Shown: positions 31,395-39,915 of the stretch, piece after piece
Position numbering within the stretch: position 1 is the stretch's first letter
Layout of the letters: each line of letters opens with the position of its first letter
Assembly: GCA_038400315.1 (NCBI GenBank)
Contig: CP151667.1
Location: 248,001 to 312,000 of the forward strand
Length of the DNA: 64,000 nucleotides
Direction: 5' to 3'
From: Isosphaeraceae bacterium EP7
GTDB lineage: Bacteria; Planctomycetota; Planctomycetia; Isosphaerales; Isosphaeraceae
Position numbers and translations under genes: made by a program
Notes under the pieces: model-generated
Databases searched by the model: none
What the model saw: the letters and a program-made list of their open reading frames with translations, nothing else
Told to the model about the DNA's origin: nothing

Positions 31395-32474
31395 ATGCGC
31401 CGGACTCGTGGATTCACCCTGATCGAGCTCCTCGTCGTCATCTCGATCATCGCCGTCCTGATCGCGTTGCTGCTGCCCGCCGTGCAGAGCGCCCGCGAGG
31501 CCGCCCGCCGCGCCCAATGCATCAACAACTTGAAGCAGCTCGGCCTGGCGGCACAAAATTACATCGCGACGTATGAAACGATGCCCATGCAGTGCAATTA
31601 CAACACCTCCGAGACCCAGGACTCGGGCTTCTCCTGGTCCTGGGCGGTCGCCATCCTGCCCCAGCTCGAGCAGTCGCCGCTTTATGACTCGATGAACTTC
31701 TGGCAGGGTAACTACGGCTATCAGGCGACCACCGCGGGATACACCCAGGTGGCGTCGCTGCTCTGCCCCTCGGAGAGCATCGGCCAGCGACCCGGCTACC
31801 CCTGGGCGTCGATCAGCTATGTGGGGAATTTCGGCGGTCCCGGCCAGATCATGGCGTATAGCGGCACGATCATCCCGCCGAAGGATCTGAAGCTTAACGG
31901 CGATATCGGAACGACCGGCTGGGGGGGAGGGGCCGGCCTCGTCCGCATCTCGTCGATCACCGACGGCACGTCCAACACCGCCGTCTTCAGCGAGCACCTC
32001 ATCGGGATCGGGACGAACGCCAGCGCCGCCCCGATCACGCCCAACTCGCCCAACGCCAAACGCGTGATCTTCCCCGGAACCGACTCCTCGAAGATCAACA
32101 CCGGGGCCGCCGGCGCGACCCAGTTCGCGATGAGCTGCAAGAGCCTGCCCAACACGACGGTGGCCAACGGCACCGCATCGGTCTACCTGGGCTACAACTG
32201 GCTGCTGGCTTATCCGACGCACGTCAGCCTGGTGAATTACATGCACGTCAACGGGCCGAACAGCCTGCAATGCGGCAACGCCGGCGACATTCCCTACGTC
32301 CAGTTCGTCGGGCCGGCCGGCTCGGCGGCGTCCAGCAGCAACCACCCCGGCGGCGTGAACGTCGCCATGGCCGACGGCTCCGTCCGGTTCATCAAGGACA
32401 CCATCGCCTTGCCGACCTGGTGGGCCCTGGGCAGTCGCGGGCTGGGCGAGGTCATCAGCTCCGACTCCTACTGA
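31395..32474 (+). CDS. DUF1559 type IV prepilin-like protein 1
   Basis: 359 aa from the ATG at 31395 (GAGGA upstream). RGFTLIELLVVISIIAVLIA is the class III prepilin signal, cleaved before Phe with Glu5; LPAVQSAREAARRAQCINNL is the planctomycete DUF1559 continuation. The large globular domain ends with the diagnostic HPGGVNVAMADGSVRFIKD. Exported via a type IV pilus/type II secretion-like route and probably assembled into or attached to the envelope. Planctomycetes carry many paralogs. It is followed by a small lipoprotein gene. Confidence 0.95.
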   Translation: MRRTRGFTLIELLVVISIIAVLIALLLPAVQSAREAARRAQCINNLKQLGLAAQNYIATYETMPMQCNYNTSETQDSGFSWSWAVAILPQLEQSPLYDSMNFWQGNYGYQATTAGYTQVASLLCPSESIGQRPGYPWASISYVGNFGGPGQIMAYSGTIIPPKDLKLNGDIGTTGWGGGAGLVRISSITDGTSNTAVFSEHLIGIGTNASAAPITPNSPNAKRVIFPGTDSSKINTGAAGATQFAMSCKSLPNTTVANGTASVYLGYNWLLAYPTHVSLVNYMHVNGPNSLQCGNAGDIPYVQFVGPAGSAASSSNHPGGVNVAMADGSVRFIKDTIALPTWWALGSRGLGEVISSDSY

Positions 32475-32554
32475 GTCTGTTCGCCCTCGGAAGCCGCGAG
32501 TCTTTCGGCTGTTCGCCCGGCGTCGCCCTCGCGTCCGAACCCTCACCTCCAGAG

Positions 32555-32791
32555 ATGAACTCTATGCGACGCCCAATCGCGCGGTTCGCAGCCTTGTTCC
32601 TGGTCTCGACGCTCCTCGGCTGCGGATCGGAAGACCGCTTGACCGGGACGCCCAAGAACCTGCCTCCGGGCACCATGCCCCCCGCGCCTCCACTGGGGCA
32701 GACGCCCGCCGAGCTAGCCCGGATACGCAAGTCGGGGAAGAAGGTTGCCACGCCCAAGGCGATCAACCCGGTGCCTTCGCCAGCCTCCTGA
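32555..32791 (+). CDS. Small secreted lipoprotein paired with DUF1559 gene 1
   Basis: 78 aa from 32555 (an in-frame ATG at 32564 gives 75 aa). The signal sequence FAALFLVSTLLGC ends in a lipobox Cys. The mature part is ~55 residues of Pro-rich, basic sequence (LPPGTMPPAPPLGQTPAELA). It starts 80 bp after the DUF1559 gene on the same strand. A similar small lipoprotein sits before the second DUF1559 gene at 38343, so the association recurs. Too short for a domain call. Confidence 0.75.
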   Translation: MNSMRRPIARFAALFLVSTLLGCGSEDRLTGTPKNLPPGTMPPAPPLGQTPAELARIRKSGKKVATPKAINPVPSPAS

Positions 32792-32906
32792 GCCGCGCGA
32801 TCCGCGACCTTTCCCGCCTGGGGGGCGGCTTCGCGCCGCCGCCCGGCTTAAACTATGGAATTCCCGAAACGCCGGCCCCGGGCCGGCGCCGTGTGAATCT
32901 GCGGAG

Positions 32907-34274
32907 ATGACGGCGATGATGCGACGGAACCTCGCGGCAATTGGGATCCTCCTGGGCTCTGTCGGCCCTTTCGCCCACGCCGAAGCCGGCGAGCTGATGG
33001 CCGGCGCCGCGGCCGTGGACCTGGTCGCGGACGACTCGCTGGTGATCGGCGGCGGGATCGGCCCGTACAAGGTCAAGGGCCAGGAGGGGAGGCTGCGGGC
33101 CTCGGCCGTCGTGATCCAGGACCCCAAGGGGGCAAAGGTCGCGCTGGTGGAGTGCGACGTGCTGATGGTCAATCGCGACGTGCTGGACCGCTCCGCTCGC
33201 GCGATCGAGAAGGCCACCGGCATCCCGTTCGACAACATCCTGATCAACGCGACGCACACGCACCACGCCCCCACGACGGTGACCATCCACGGATATACAC
33301 GCGAAGAGGCCTTCACCCAACAGGTGGGGGACCGGGCGGTCGAGGCGGCCATCGCGGCTGACAAACGGCTGACGCCCGTGACGATGGAGTTTCGCCAGGG
33401 CGAGGAGTCATCCGTCGGCCGCAACAGCCGGCTCCTCCTGTCCAACGGGATGATCTTCTGGGTCGGCGCGTTGGATGACGTCCTGCGGCCCACCGGCCCG
33501 TTCGACCCCGAGCTTCCCGTCTGGGCCTTCCGCCGCAAGGACGGGTCGCTCGAAGCCCTCATGTTCAACCACTCCACCCACACCATCGGCGGGAAGACGC
33601 CCGGCAAGCGTTCCCCGGCGTTCTACGGCCTGGCCGCGCAGGAGCTGGAAGACGCCGAAGGGGGGACCGTCCTGTTCTTCGAAGGCGCCTCGGGCTCGAC
33701 CCACAACCTCGACCTGAAAGCCGCCGAGATGACCATCCGCATCAAGCAGGCGGTGCGCGACACCCTGGCCAAGGCGACCCCCAGCCCGGTCGGTGTGGTG
33801 AAGGGGATCCGCAAGGAGATCACCGTCAAGGTGCGCGACTTCGACGAGGCCAAGGACGACGCCGCCGTGGTGGCGTACGAGGCGCACAAGGTGAAGGATG
33901 CCAAGGCCGCCCAATCCGTCGTCGACGTCTTCCGATCCATGCGCAAGGAGCTGGCACCCCTGAAGGGGCAGGAGCGCAAGACCTGGGTCCAGGCAATCCG
34001 GGTGGGAGACACCGCCATCGTCGGCGTGCCCGCCGAGTTCTTCACCGTGCTGGGCCAGGACATCAAGCGGCGCTCGCCGTTCCGGCACACCTATGTCTTC
34101 GAGCTGGCCAATGACTACATCGGCTATGTGCCCGACCGCAAGGGGCACGAGCTTGGCGGTTACCAGACCTGGACCGGCCTTCACAGCTTCGTGCCGCCGG
34201 GCACCGGCGAGATGATCGTCGACGAGGCCATCGGGCTGCTGAATCAGCTCCACGACGAGGCCAAGGCCCGCTGA
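32907..34274 (+). CDS. Neutral/alkaline non-lysosomal ceramidase-like protein 2
   Basis: 455 aa from the ATG at 32907 (32916 also possible). Signal peptide LAAIGILLGSVGPFAHAEA. LMAGAAAVDLVADDSLVIGG replaces the usual ITP motif. INATHTHHAPTT and FNHSTHTIGG hold the metal-site histidines, and VLFFEGASGSTHNL is the catalytic-domain strand. It is shorter than, and only distantly similar to, protein 1. It is followed closely by a PVC cytochrome and a DUF1080 gene on the same strand, a combination common in planctomycete carbohydrate- and lipid-degrading loci. Substrate unknown. Confidence 0.83.
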   Translation: MTAMMRRNLAAIGILLGSVGPFAHAEAGELMAGAAAVDLVADDSLVIGGGIGPYKVKGQEGRLRASAVVIQDPKGAKVALVECDVLMVNRDVLDRSARAIEKATGIPFDNILINATHTHHAPTTVTIHGYTREEAFTQQVGDRAVEAAIAADKRLTPVTMEFRQGEESSVGRNSRLLLSNGMIFWVGALDDVLRPTGPFDPELPVWAFRRKDGSLEALMFNHSTHTIGGKTPGKRSPAFYGLAAQELEDAEGGTVLFFEGASGSTHNLDLKAAEMTIRIKQAVRDTLAKATPSPVGVVKGIRKEITVKVRDFDEAKDDAAVVAYEAHKVKDAKAAQSVVDVFRSMRKELAPLKGQERKTWVQAIRVGDTAIVGVPAEFFTVLGQDIKRRSPFRHTYVFELANDYIGYVPDRKGHELGGYQTWTGLHSFVPPGTGEMIVDEAIGLLNQLHDEAKAR

Positions 34275-34323
34275 ACGCGGGGGTATGGACGCGGGTTCAG
34301 ACCTCGAGACCGATGGAATCTCA

Positions 34324-37233
34324 ATGATGTGGTATGCGCCTCGTCCCGCCCGTCGACTCCTCGTCGTCGGGGCGGTCGCCTTGCTTCCCTTGGGCTGGGT
34401 CGCGGCCCTTTCGGCCGAGGGGCCAGCCCCGACCGGGCCCCTCTCGCCGGCCGACGAGCGGGCGACCCTGCGGCTGGCCGACCCCGACCTGACGATCGGC
34501 CTGGTCGCCGCCGAGCCCGACATCGCCAGCCCGGTGGCCGTGGCCTGGGACGCCGACGGGGCGCTCTTCGTCGCCGAGATGACCGACTACCCGGTCGGCC
34601 CGAAGTCGGGCAAGGTCCGCCGGCTGGAAGATCGCGACGGCGATGGCCGATACGAGATCGTCACGACCTATGCCGATGGGCTGAACTTCCCGAGCGGCCT
34701 CCTGCCCTGGGCGGGAGGGGTGCTGGTCACCGCCGCCCCCGACATCGTCTTCGTCAAGGACAATGACGGCGACGGCGTGGCCGATGAGCGCCGCGTGGTG
34801 CTGACGGGCTTCGTTGAGGGGAACCAGCAGCTCCGCGTGAACGGGCTGAGCTGGGGGGCCGACAACTGGGTGTACGCCGCCAACGGCCGCAGCGACGGCC
34901 TGATTCGTCGACCGGGCGATCCGGCCGACAAGGCCCTGGCCCTCGGCCGGCATGACTTCCGCTTCAGGCCCGACACCGGTGAGGTCCAGCTCATCTCGGG
35001 ATTCAGCCAGTTCGGCCTGCCCCGCGACGATTGGGGCAACCGCTTCCCGTCCTGGAACACGATCCCGGTCCGCCACGTCGTGCTCGAAGAGGCCACGCTG
35101 GCTCGCAACCCCTACCTGGCCGAGTCGTCGACCGTTGCGCCGATCCTCGACCCCGCCGACGGCGGCCGGGTCTTCCCCATTAGCCCGTCGCCGACCACCT
35201 TCAACCGCGAATCGACCGCCTACTTCAACGCGAGCTGCGGCCCGACGATCGCCCGCGGCGGTGCGCTGGGAGAGGGCTATCGCGGCAACGCATTCGTCTG
35301 CGAGTCCCTGACGAACCTGGTGCAGCGGCGGATCCTGGAGCCGCGCGGGGCGACCTTCCTGGCACGAAGAGCAGAGCCCGACCGCGAGTTCCTGGCGTCG
35401 ACCGACCCCTCGTTCCGGCCTGTGAACCTGGCGAACGGGCCCGACGGGGCCCTGTACGTGGTCGACTTCTACCGCGAGATGGTCGAGCACCCGCAGTTCG
35501 TGCCCGAGGACCTGCGCAAGTCGGTCGACTTCCGCCGCTGGAACAACCGAGGCCGACTCTGGCGCATCGCCAGGCGGGACTCGATGGCCGGCACCCTGCC
35601 CCGCCTGGGCAAGGCCCCGACCACCGAACTCGTCGCCGCGCTGTCGCACCCCGACGGCTGGTGGCGTGACACGGCCCAGAGGCTGATCGTCGAACGGCAC
35701 GACACGGCGGCGGTCCCGGCGCTGGTCGAGCTGGCGGCGGGCGGTAAGACCCCGCTAGGCCGTGCCCATGCCCTCTGGACGCTTGACGGCCTGGGATCGC
35801 TCGATGACGCCTCGCTGTCCGGTGCGCTCGCCGATCCTTCGGCCGGAGTGCGCGAGGCCGCCGCCAGGCTTGCGGCCGGCCGCCGTGGGCTGGCTGACGC
35901 CTTGATCAAGGCGGCCGACGACCCCGAGATCAGGGTCCGGATGCGGGCGGCGATCGCGCTGGGTGATCTGGACGACGCACGCGTTCCGGCGGCGCTGGCG
36001 CGGGTGGCCGCGCGGGACTCGGGCGACGAGTGGGCACGCCTGGCGGTGCTGAGCGGGTTGCGCCGGACGGCCTGGACATTCTTGCAGGCGTTGATCGAGG
36101 CGAAGCCCGGCTGGCTGGCCTCGGCCGACCCCGACCAGGGCCGGATGCTGGCGATGGCGGCCTCGATCGTCGGGGCCAGCGATCGGCCCGACGAGGTCCG
36201 GGCGCTGGCCGCGCGGTTGACCCCCGGTGCGGGAGAGTCCTCGGTCGACGGCCGGCTCGCGCTGTTGTCCGGGCTGTCCGACGGCCTGGCCCGAGCCGGC
36301 AAGCCGCTGCGATTGCGAATGTCCGAAGACGCCGGATTCGCAGGGATCGAAGCCCTACTCGACCGCTCGGCCGAAGTCGTCGCCTCGGCTGACGCGGCTC
36401 CCGAGGCACGCGCCCGGGCGCTCGCCGTGCTGGCCCTTTGCCGCCCCGAGGCAGCCTCCTCGGTCGTCCCCTCGCTGCTCCGCGCCGGCCAGCCCGACTC
36501 GGTGCAGTCGGCCGCCGCCCGATCGATCGGCGAGGTCGACTCGCCCGGCCTGGCCACGACGATCCTGGCGGAATGGGCGGGGCTCTCCACCCGCGTCCGG
36601 CGCGAGGTCCTGGCCTCCTTGACCCGCTCGGTGCCGCTGGCCTCGGTCCTGGTCGACGCGATCGAGGCCGACACGATCGCCCTGACGGAGCTGTCGCCTG
36701 CCGACCGCGACGCCCTGCGGCTGACGCCCGACACCAAGCTTCGCGGTCGGGTCGAGGCGTTGCTCGCCGGCTCGACCCCGCCGGATCGAGCCGCGGTGGT
36801 CCGGGCCTTCCAGCCGACCCTGAACCTGGGCGGCGACGCCCGACGCGGCGGCGAGCTGTTCGCGAAAAACTGCCTGACCTGCCACCAGCGCCAGGGACGT
36901 GGGGCCCGCGTGGGCCCCGATCTGTCCGGCGTGGCGGGACGGCCGGCACCGGCCTTGCTCAAGGATATCCTCGACCCCAATGCCGACGTCTCGGCCGAGT
37001 TCGTCGCCTTCCTCGTCGTCACCAAGCGGGGCCAGACCCTCTCGGGACTGCTGGTCGAGGAGACGGGCTCGAGCCTCAAGCTGCGGGCCGCCGAGGGGGT
37101 CGAGCAGTCGGTCCTCCGCTCCGAAGTCGAGGCGATGCGGCCCAGTGGGCGGACCCTGATGCCCGAGGGGCTCGAAGAAGCCCTCGGGGCACAGGGCCTG
37201 GCCGACGTGATCGCCTATCTCAAGTCGCCCTGA
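34324..37233 (+). CDS. PVC-type heme-binding CxxCH protein (membrane-bound dehydrogenase domain, HEAT repeats, cytochrome c)
   Basis: 969 aa from 34324 (ATGATG; a longer frame starts at 34285). A signal/anchor LLVVGAVALLPLGWVAALSA leads to an N-terminal beta-propeller of the planctomycete membrane-bound dehydrogenase type (VAWDADGALFVAEMTDYPVG; ANGPDGALYVVDFYREMVEH). This is followed by HEAT-like repeats (about 430-780, Ala/Arg-rich) and a C-terminal cytochrome c domain with CLTCH (Cys850, Cys853, His854), then RVGPDLSGV. Likely a periplasmic heme enzyme or electron carrier that oxidises a sugar; substrate unknown. It starts ~50 bp after the ceramidase-like gene. Confidence 0.92.
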   Translation: MMWYAPRPARRLLVVGAVALLPLGWVAALSAEGPAPTGPLSPADERATLRLADPDLTIGLVAAEPDIASPVAVAWDADGALFVAEMTDYPVGPKSGKVRRLEDRDGDGRYEIVTTYADGLNFPSGLLPWAGGVLVTAAPDIVFVKDNDGDGVADERRVVLTGFVEGNQQLRVNGLSWGADNWVYAANGRSDGLIRRPGDPADKALALGRHDFRFRPDTGEVQLISGFSQFGLPRDDWGNRFPSWNTIPVRHVVLEEATLARNPYLAESSTVAPILDPADGGRVFPISPSPTTFNRESTAYFNASCGPTIARGGALGEGYRGNAFVCESLTNLVQRRILEPRGATFLARRAEPDREFLASTDPSFRPVNLANGPDGALYVVDFYREMVEHPQFVPEDLRKSVDFRRWNNRGRLWRIARRDSMAGTLPRLGKAPTTELVAALSHPDGWWRDTAQRLIVERHDTAAVPALVELAAGGKTPLGRAHALWTLDGLGSLDDASLSGALADPSAGVREAAARLAAGRRGLADALIKAADDPEIRVRMRAAIALGDLDDARVPAALARVAARDSGDEWARLAVLSGLRRTAWTFLQALIEAKPGWLASADPDQGRMLAMAASIVGASDRPDEVRALAARLTPGAGESSVDGRLALLSGLSDGLARAGKPLRLRMSEDAGFAGIEALLDRSAEVVASADAAPEARARALAVLALCRPEAASSVVPSLLRAGQPDSVQSAAARSIGEVDSPGLATTILAEWAGLSTRVRREVLASLTRSVPLASVLVDAIEADTIALTELSPADRDALRLTPDTKLRGRVEALLAGSTPPDRAAVVRAFQPTLNLGGDARRGGELFAKNCLTCHQRQGRGARVGPDLSGVAGRPAPALLKDILDPNADVSAEFVAFLVVTKRGQTLSGLLVEETGSSLKLRAAEGVEQSVLRSEVEAMRPSGRTLMPEGLEEALGAQGLADVIAYLKSP

Positions 37234-37256
37234 GCGTTCCCGCCAATCCTCTCACC

Positions 37257-38084
37257 ATGGATCTCCAATCGATGATCTCCACGACGATCGCGGCGGCCCT
37301 GATGCTCGTCGCCCAGGCGCAGGAGCCCGCGGGGGCCGACGAGGGCTGGAAGCCCCTGTTCAACGGCCGGGACCTGACCGGATGGTATACGTTCCTCCAG
37401 GTTCATGGCAAGGACAAAGATCCGGATCATGTCATCACGATCGAAGATGGCATGATCCGTCTGTATAAGAATGCAGAACATGGAAGCAAGGTCGTGATGG
37501 GATATATCGGTACAAATGATGAATATGGAGACTATCATTTTCGGTTCAAGTACCGCTGGGGCAAGAAGCAGTTCGAGCCCCGCCTGAAGCTCAAGCGTGA
37601 CGCGGGCTTGTATTATCATATTCTCGGGAAAGACGCGGTCTGGCCCAGGTCGCTCCAGTTCCAGGTGCAGCAGACCGACGTGGGCGACCTGATCGCGCTG
37701 GATCAATTCCAGGTCGACACCTGGACCGACCCGAAGACGCTGACGGCCGAGATCCCCACCTTCATGCCGGCCGACCGCGGCGGCGAGGTCCGCGTGATGG
37801 GGGGCAAGGGGATCGCGTACCAGGGCCGTCTGCCCGGCCCGATCGAGGTTGAGGGCTGGAACACCGCCGAGATCATCGTGAGCGGCGACAGCACGACGCA
37901 CATCCTCAACGGGACGGTCGTCAATCGCGCCGTGAAAGTTCGGCTCGTCGAGGACCCCTCCAAGCCGGGCGAGTCGAGGCCGATCACGCGCGGGAGGATC
38001 GCGCTGGAGATCGAGGCGGCGGAGGTCGATTTCCGCGACGTCGAGATCCGTTCGCTGCCGGCCGCTACGTCTGCCAAGCCATAA
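37257..38084 (+). CDS. DUF1080 (3-keto-disaccharide hydrolase-like) secreted protein
   Basis: 275 aa; start ATG 37257, 24 bp after the cytochrome gene, so probably co-transcribed. Signal peptide STTIAAALMLVAQAQ. WKPLFNGRDLTGWYTFLQVH is the DUF1080 opening, YGDYHFRFKYRWG and GLYYHILG the core of the concanavalin-like beta-sandwich, and IALEIEAAEVDFRDVEIRSL the closing strands. Characterised relatives hydrolyse 3-keto-glycosides. The stretch 37380-37630 is A/T-richer in codon use than its surroundings. Pairing with a membrane dehydrogenase-type protein would suit oxidation followed by hydrolysis, but this is inference. Confidence 0.9.
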   Translation: MDLQSMISTTIAAALMLVAQAQEPAGADEGWKPLFNGRDLTGWYTFLQVHGKDKDPDHVITIEDGMIRLYKNAEHGSKVVMGYIGTNDEYGDYHFRFKYRWGKKQFEPRLKLKRDAGLYYHILGKDAVWPRSLQFQVQQTDVGDLIALDQFQVDTWTDPKTLTAEIPTFMPADRGGEVRVMGGKGIAYQGRLPGPIEVEGWNTAEIIVSGDSTTHILNGTVVNRAVKVRLVEDPSKPGESRPITRGRIALEIEAAEVDFRDVEIRSLPAATSAKP

Positions 38085-38167
38085 TATGTATCTCAATCTC
38101 ATGACAGGCAAAGCGTGTAAGTTTTCGCCGGGACGATCCGGCGATTGCCCCAGAATTAGGAATTTCA

Positions 38168-38196
38168 TTGCAGCCGGGATAGTGATTGGGTATAAG
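38168..38196 (+). promoter_or_regulatory. Promoter of the second lipoprotein/DUF1559 unit
   Basis: TTGCAG (38168-38173), a 17-base spacer and TATAAG (38191-38196). Well-spaced housekeeping-type promoter about 150 bp before the lipoprotein start. Confidence 0.6.
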
Positions 38197-38210
38197 TGAT
38201 GCCATCAGTC

Positions 38211-38236
38211 AATCAGCCGTCGCTCGTCGGCTGATT
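38211..38236 (+). promoter_or_regulatory. Leader hairpin downstream of the 38168 promoter
   Basis: AATCAGCCG (38211-38219) and CGGCTGATT (38228-38236) form a perfect 9-bp stem with an 8-base loop, starting within about 10 nt of the predicted transcription start. It may stabilise the mRNA 5' end or be an operator. Confidence 0.5.
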
Positions 38237-38342
38237 CGGTCGCCGCTCGGCCCCCATTCCTCGGGGGCCCCGGCATTTCCCACCCGCTTCCATCCCTCCT
38301 CGCCCATTTCGTTCCCCACACAATCTGATCCGAGGTTCCTGG

Positions 38343-38549
38343 ATGCCCTCCCTCCGCACATCCGCCTCCCTCATTGCGCCCCTGGTCGTCGCATTTGTCG
38401 CGGGATCGGGTTGCAACAATGCGCCGCAAGCGGGCCCCGAGAACACCCTCCACAAGGTCCATCAATTCACCAAGGAAGAGCTCAACGCCCCGTTGAGCGC
38501 CAAGGCGAAAGCCCGCGGATCGATGGTCGCGCCGCCCCCGGTGCGTTGA
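38343..38549 (+). CDS. Small secreted lipoprotein paired with DUF1559 gene 2
   Basis: 68 aa. Signal sequence ASLIAPLVVAFVAGSGC with lipobox Cys about residue 24. The mature part is ~45 residues (HKVHQFTKEELNAPLSAKAK) ending in Pro-rich sequence. It lies 89 bp before the DUF1559 gene, mirroring the lipoprotein after the first DUF1559 gene. A recognisable promoter and leader hairpin precede it. Function unknown; possibly an envelope partner of the pilin-like protein. Confidence 0.75.
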   Translation: MPSLRTSASLIAPLVVAFVAGSGCNNAPQAGPENTLHKVHQFTKEELNAPLSAKAKARGSMVAPPPVR

Positions 38550-38638
38550 CGCACCGCCCAATCCCGCCCCAACTCCGCCCATAACCGCCCTCCTCGATAT
38601 CGCCCGCGATCATCGCGAGCACTGAAGGACATTGCCCC

Positions 38639-39688
38639 ATGCGACGTTCCCTCCGCCGTGGCTTCACGCTGATCGAATTGCTCGTCGTCATCTCCATCAT
38701 CGCCGTCCTGATCGCGCTGCTGCTTCCGGCCGTGCAGAGCGCCCGCGAGGCCGCCCGCCGCGTCCAGTGCACCAACAACCTGAAGCAGCTCGGGCTGGCC
38801 GCTCATAATTACCTGAGCACGCATAGCGCGCTGATTCCGTCGGTGCTCATCCCCTCGCCCATTGATAGCTGGGGTTGGGGGCCGTCGGGCTTTCTGAGCC
38901 TGCTGCCCTTCGTCGAGCAGAGCACGCTCTGGAATGCGTACAACGTGGGCGCGGTCCAGCCCAACGCCTCGGGCTCCGGGTACTACGCCCAGAACACGAC
39001 CGTGTTCAACACCCAGGTTGCCGGTTACCTCTGCCCGTCCGATTCCCCGATGCGCCGGGTGACCATGAGCAACTACGTCGGCAATGCCGGCGGCCCCTTC
39101 GCCCTGGGCGGCTTCACCGGGACGTTCATCCCGACGAATGACTGGGACATCAGCCCGAACTACCAGAGCGGCGTGCTGAAGATTGCCGCGCTGACGGACG
39201 GCACGAGCAACACGTCACTCTGGAGCGAAGTGCTCACCGGCCACAGCACGCCGTCGTCGGTGACGGCCGGCGACAGCAACCCGAACAACTGGAAGCGGGT
39301 CCACTTCGAGACCGGCCTGAACAACCCGGCCATGACCGGCGAAGCTGCGATGGCCCTCATCAACGCCTGCAAGGCGTTGCCGCCCAGCACCATCGGCGTC
39401 GGTGGGTCCCGCGGCGACTGGTACCAGTCCTACCCCAGGTACGTCAATTTCTCGATGTTCAACCACGTCGGCACGCCGAACACCCGGTCGTGCTCGAACA
39501 ACCCCTGGGGCACTTACGGCCAGGACGTCTTCGGCTCGGCCCCGCCCACCAGCAACCACGCTGGCGGCGTGAACATCGCGCTGGCCGACGGCTCGGTCCG
39601 GTTCGTCAAGGATACCGTCAACCAGCAGACCTGGTGGGCCCTCGGCACCAGGGCCGGCGGCGAGGTCATCAGCGCCGACGCTTATTGA
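38639..39688 (+). CDS. DUF1559 type IV prepilin-like protein 2
   Basis: 349 aa. RRGFTLIELLVVISIIAVLI is followed by LPAVQSAREAARRVQCTNNL, almost identical to the first DUF1559 protein over the N-terminal 60 residues but diverged afterwards. It ends with NHAGGVNIALADGSVRFVKD, the family signature. Exported through a prepilin peptidase-dependent pathway. A long hairpin terminator begins 29 bp after its stop. Confidence 0.95.
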   Translation: MRRSLRRGFTLIELLVVISIIAVLIALLLPAVQSAREAARRVQCTNNLKQLGLAAHNYLSTHSALIPSVLIPSPIDSWGWGPSGFLSLLPFVEQSTLWNAYNVGAVQPNASGSGYYAQNTTVFNTQVAGYLCPSDSPMRRVTMSNYVGNAGGPFALGGFTGTFIPTNDWDISPNYQSGVLKIAALTDGTSNTSLWSEVLTGHSTPSSVTAGDSNPNNWKRVHFETGLNNPAMTGEAAMALINACKALPPSTIGVGGSRGDWYQSYPRYVNFSMFNHVGTPNTRSCSNNPWGTYGQDVFGSAPPTSNHAGGVNIALADGSVRFVKDTVNQQTWWALGTRAGGEVISADAY

Positions 39689-39717
39689 TCGGCGGCCCGA
39701 CCCCGCTCTGACATCGA

Positions 39718-39759
39718 CGAAAGCGACCGGCATGCCATCGGGTGTGCCGGTCGCTTTCG
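39718..39759 (+). terminator. Strong terminator hairpin after DUF1559 gene 2
   Basis: CGAAAGCGACCGGCA (39718-39732) is perfectly complementary to 39745-39759 (15 bp), with a 12-base loop. The 3' arm ends in GCTTTCG; no long T-tract. The intergenic stretch 39689-39915 holds nothing else recognised. Confidence 0.75.
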
Positions 39760-39915
39760 CGCGCCCGGCGTGGCGGCCGATTCGAGGTTTACCCCGTGCG
39801 TCGCTTTGGTTTACCCTGGTTCGGTGCGAGGCGAGTGGGCGGGCCGTGGGCCGTCCGCAACGGCTTCGGGTTCGAGACGTCGGGCTGGCCGGCGGAGAAA
39901 TAGGGACTGCGCATC

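Noticed and set aside
35469-37079. 536-codon minus-strand ORF opposite the PVC cytochrome gene
   Set aside because: Ser/Arg-rich antisense shadow; the opposite strand encodes clear propeller, HEAT and CxxCH domains.
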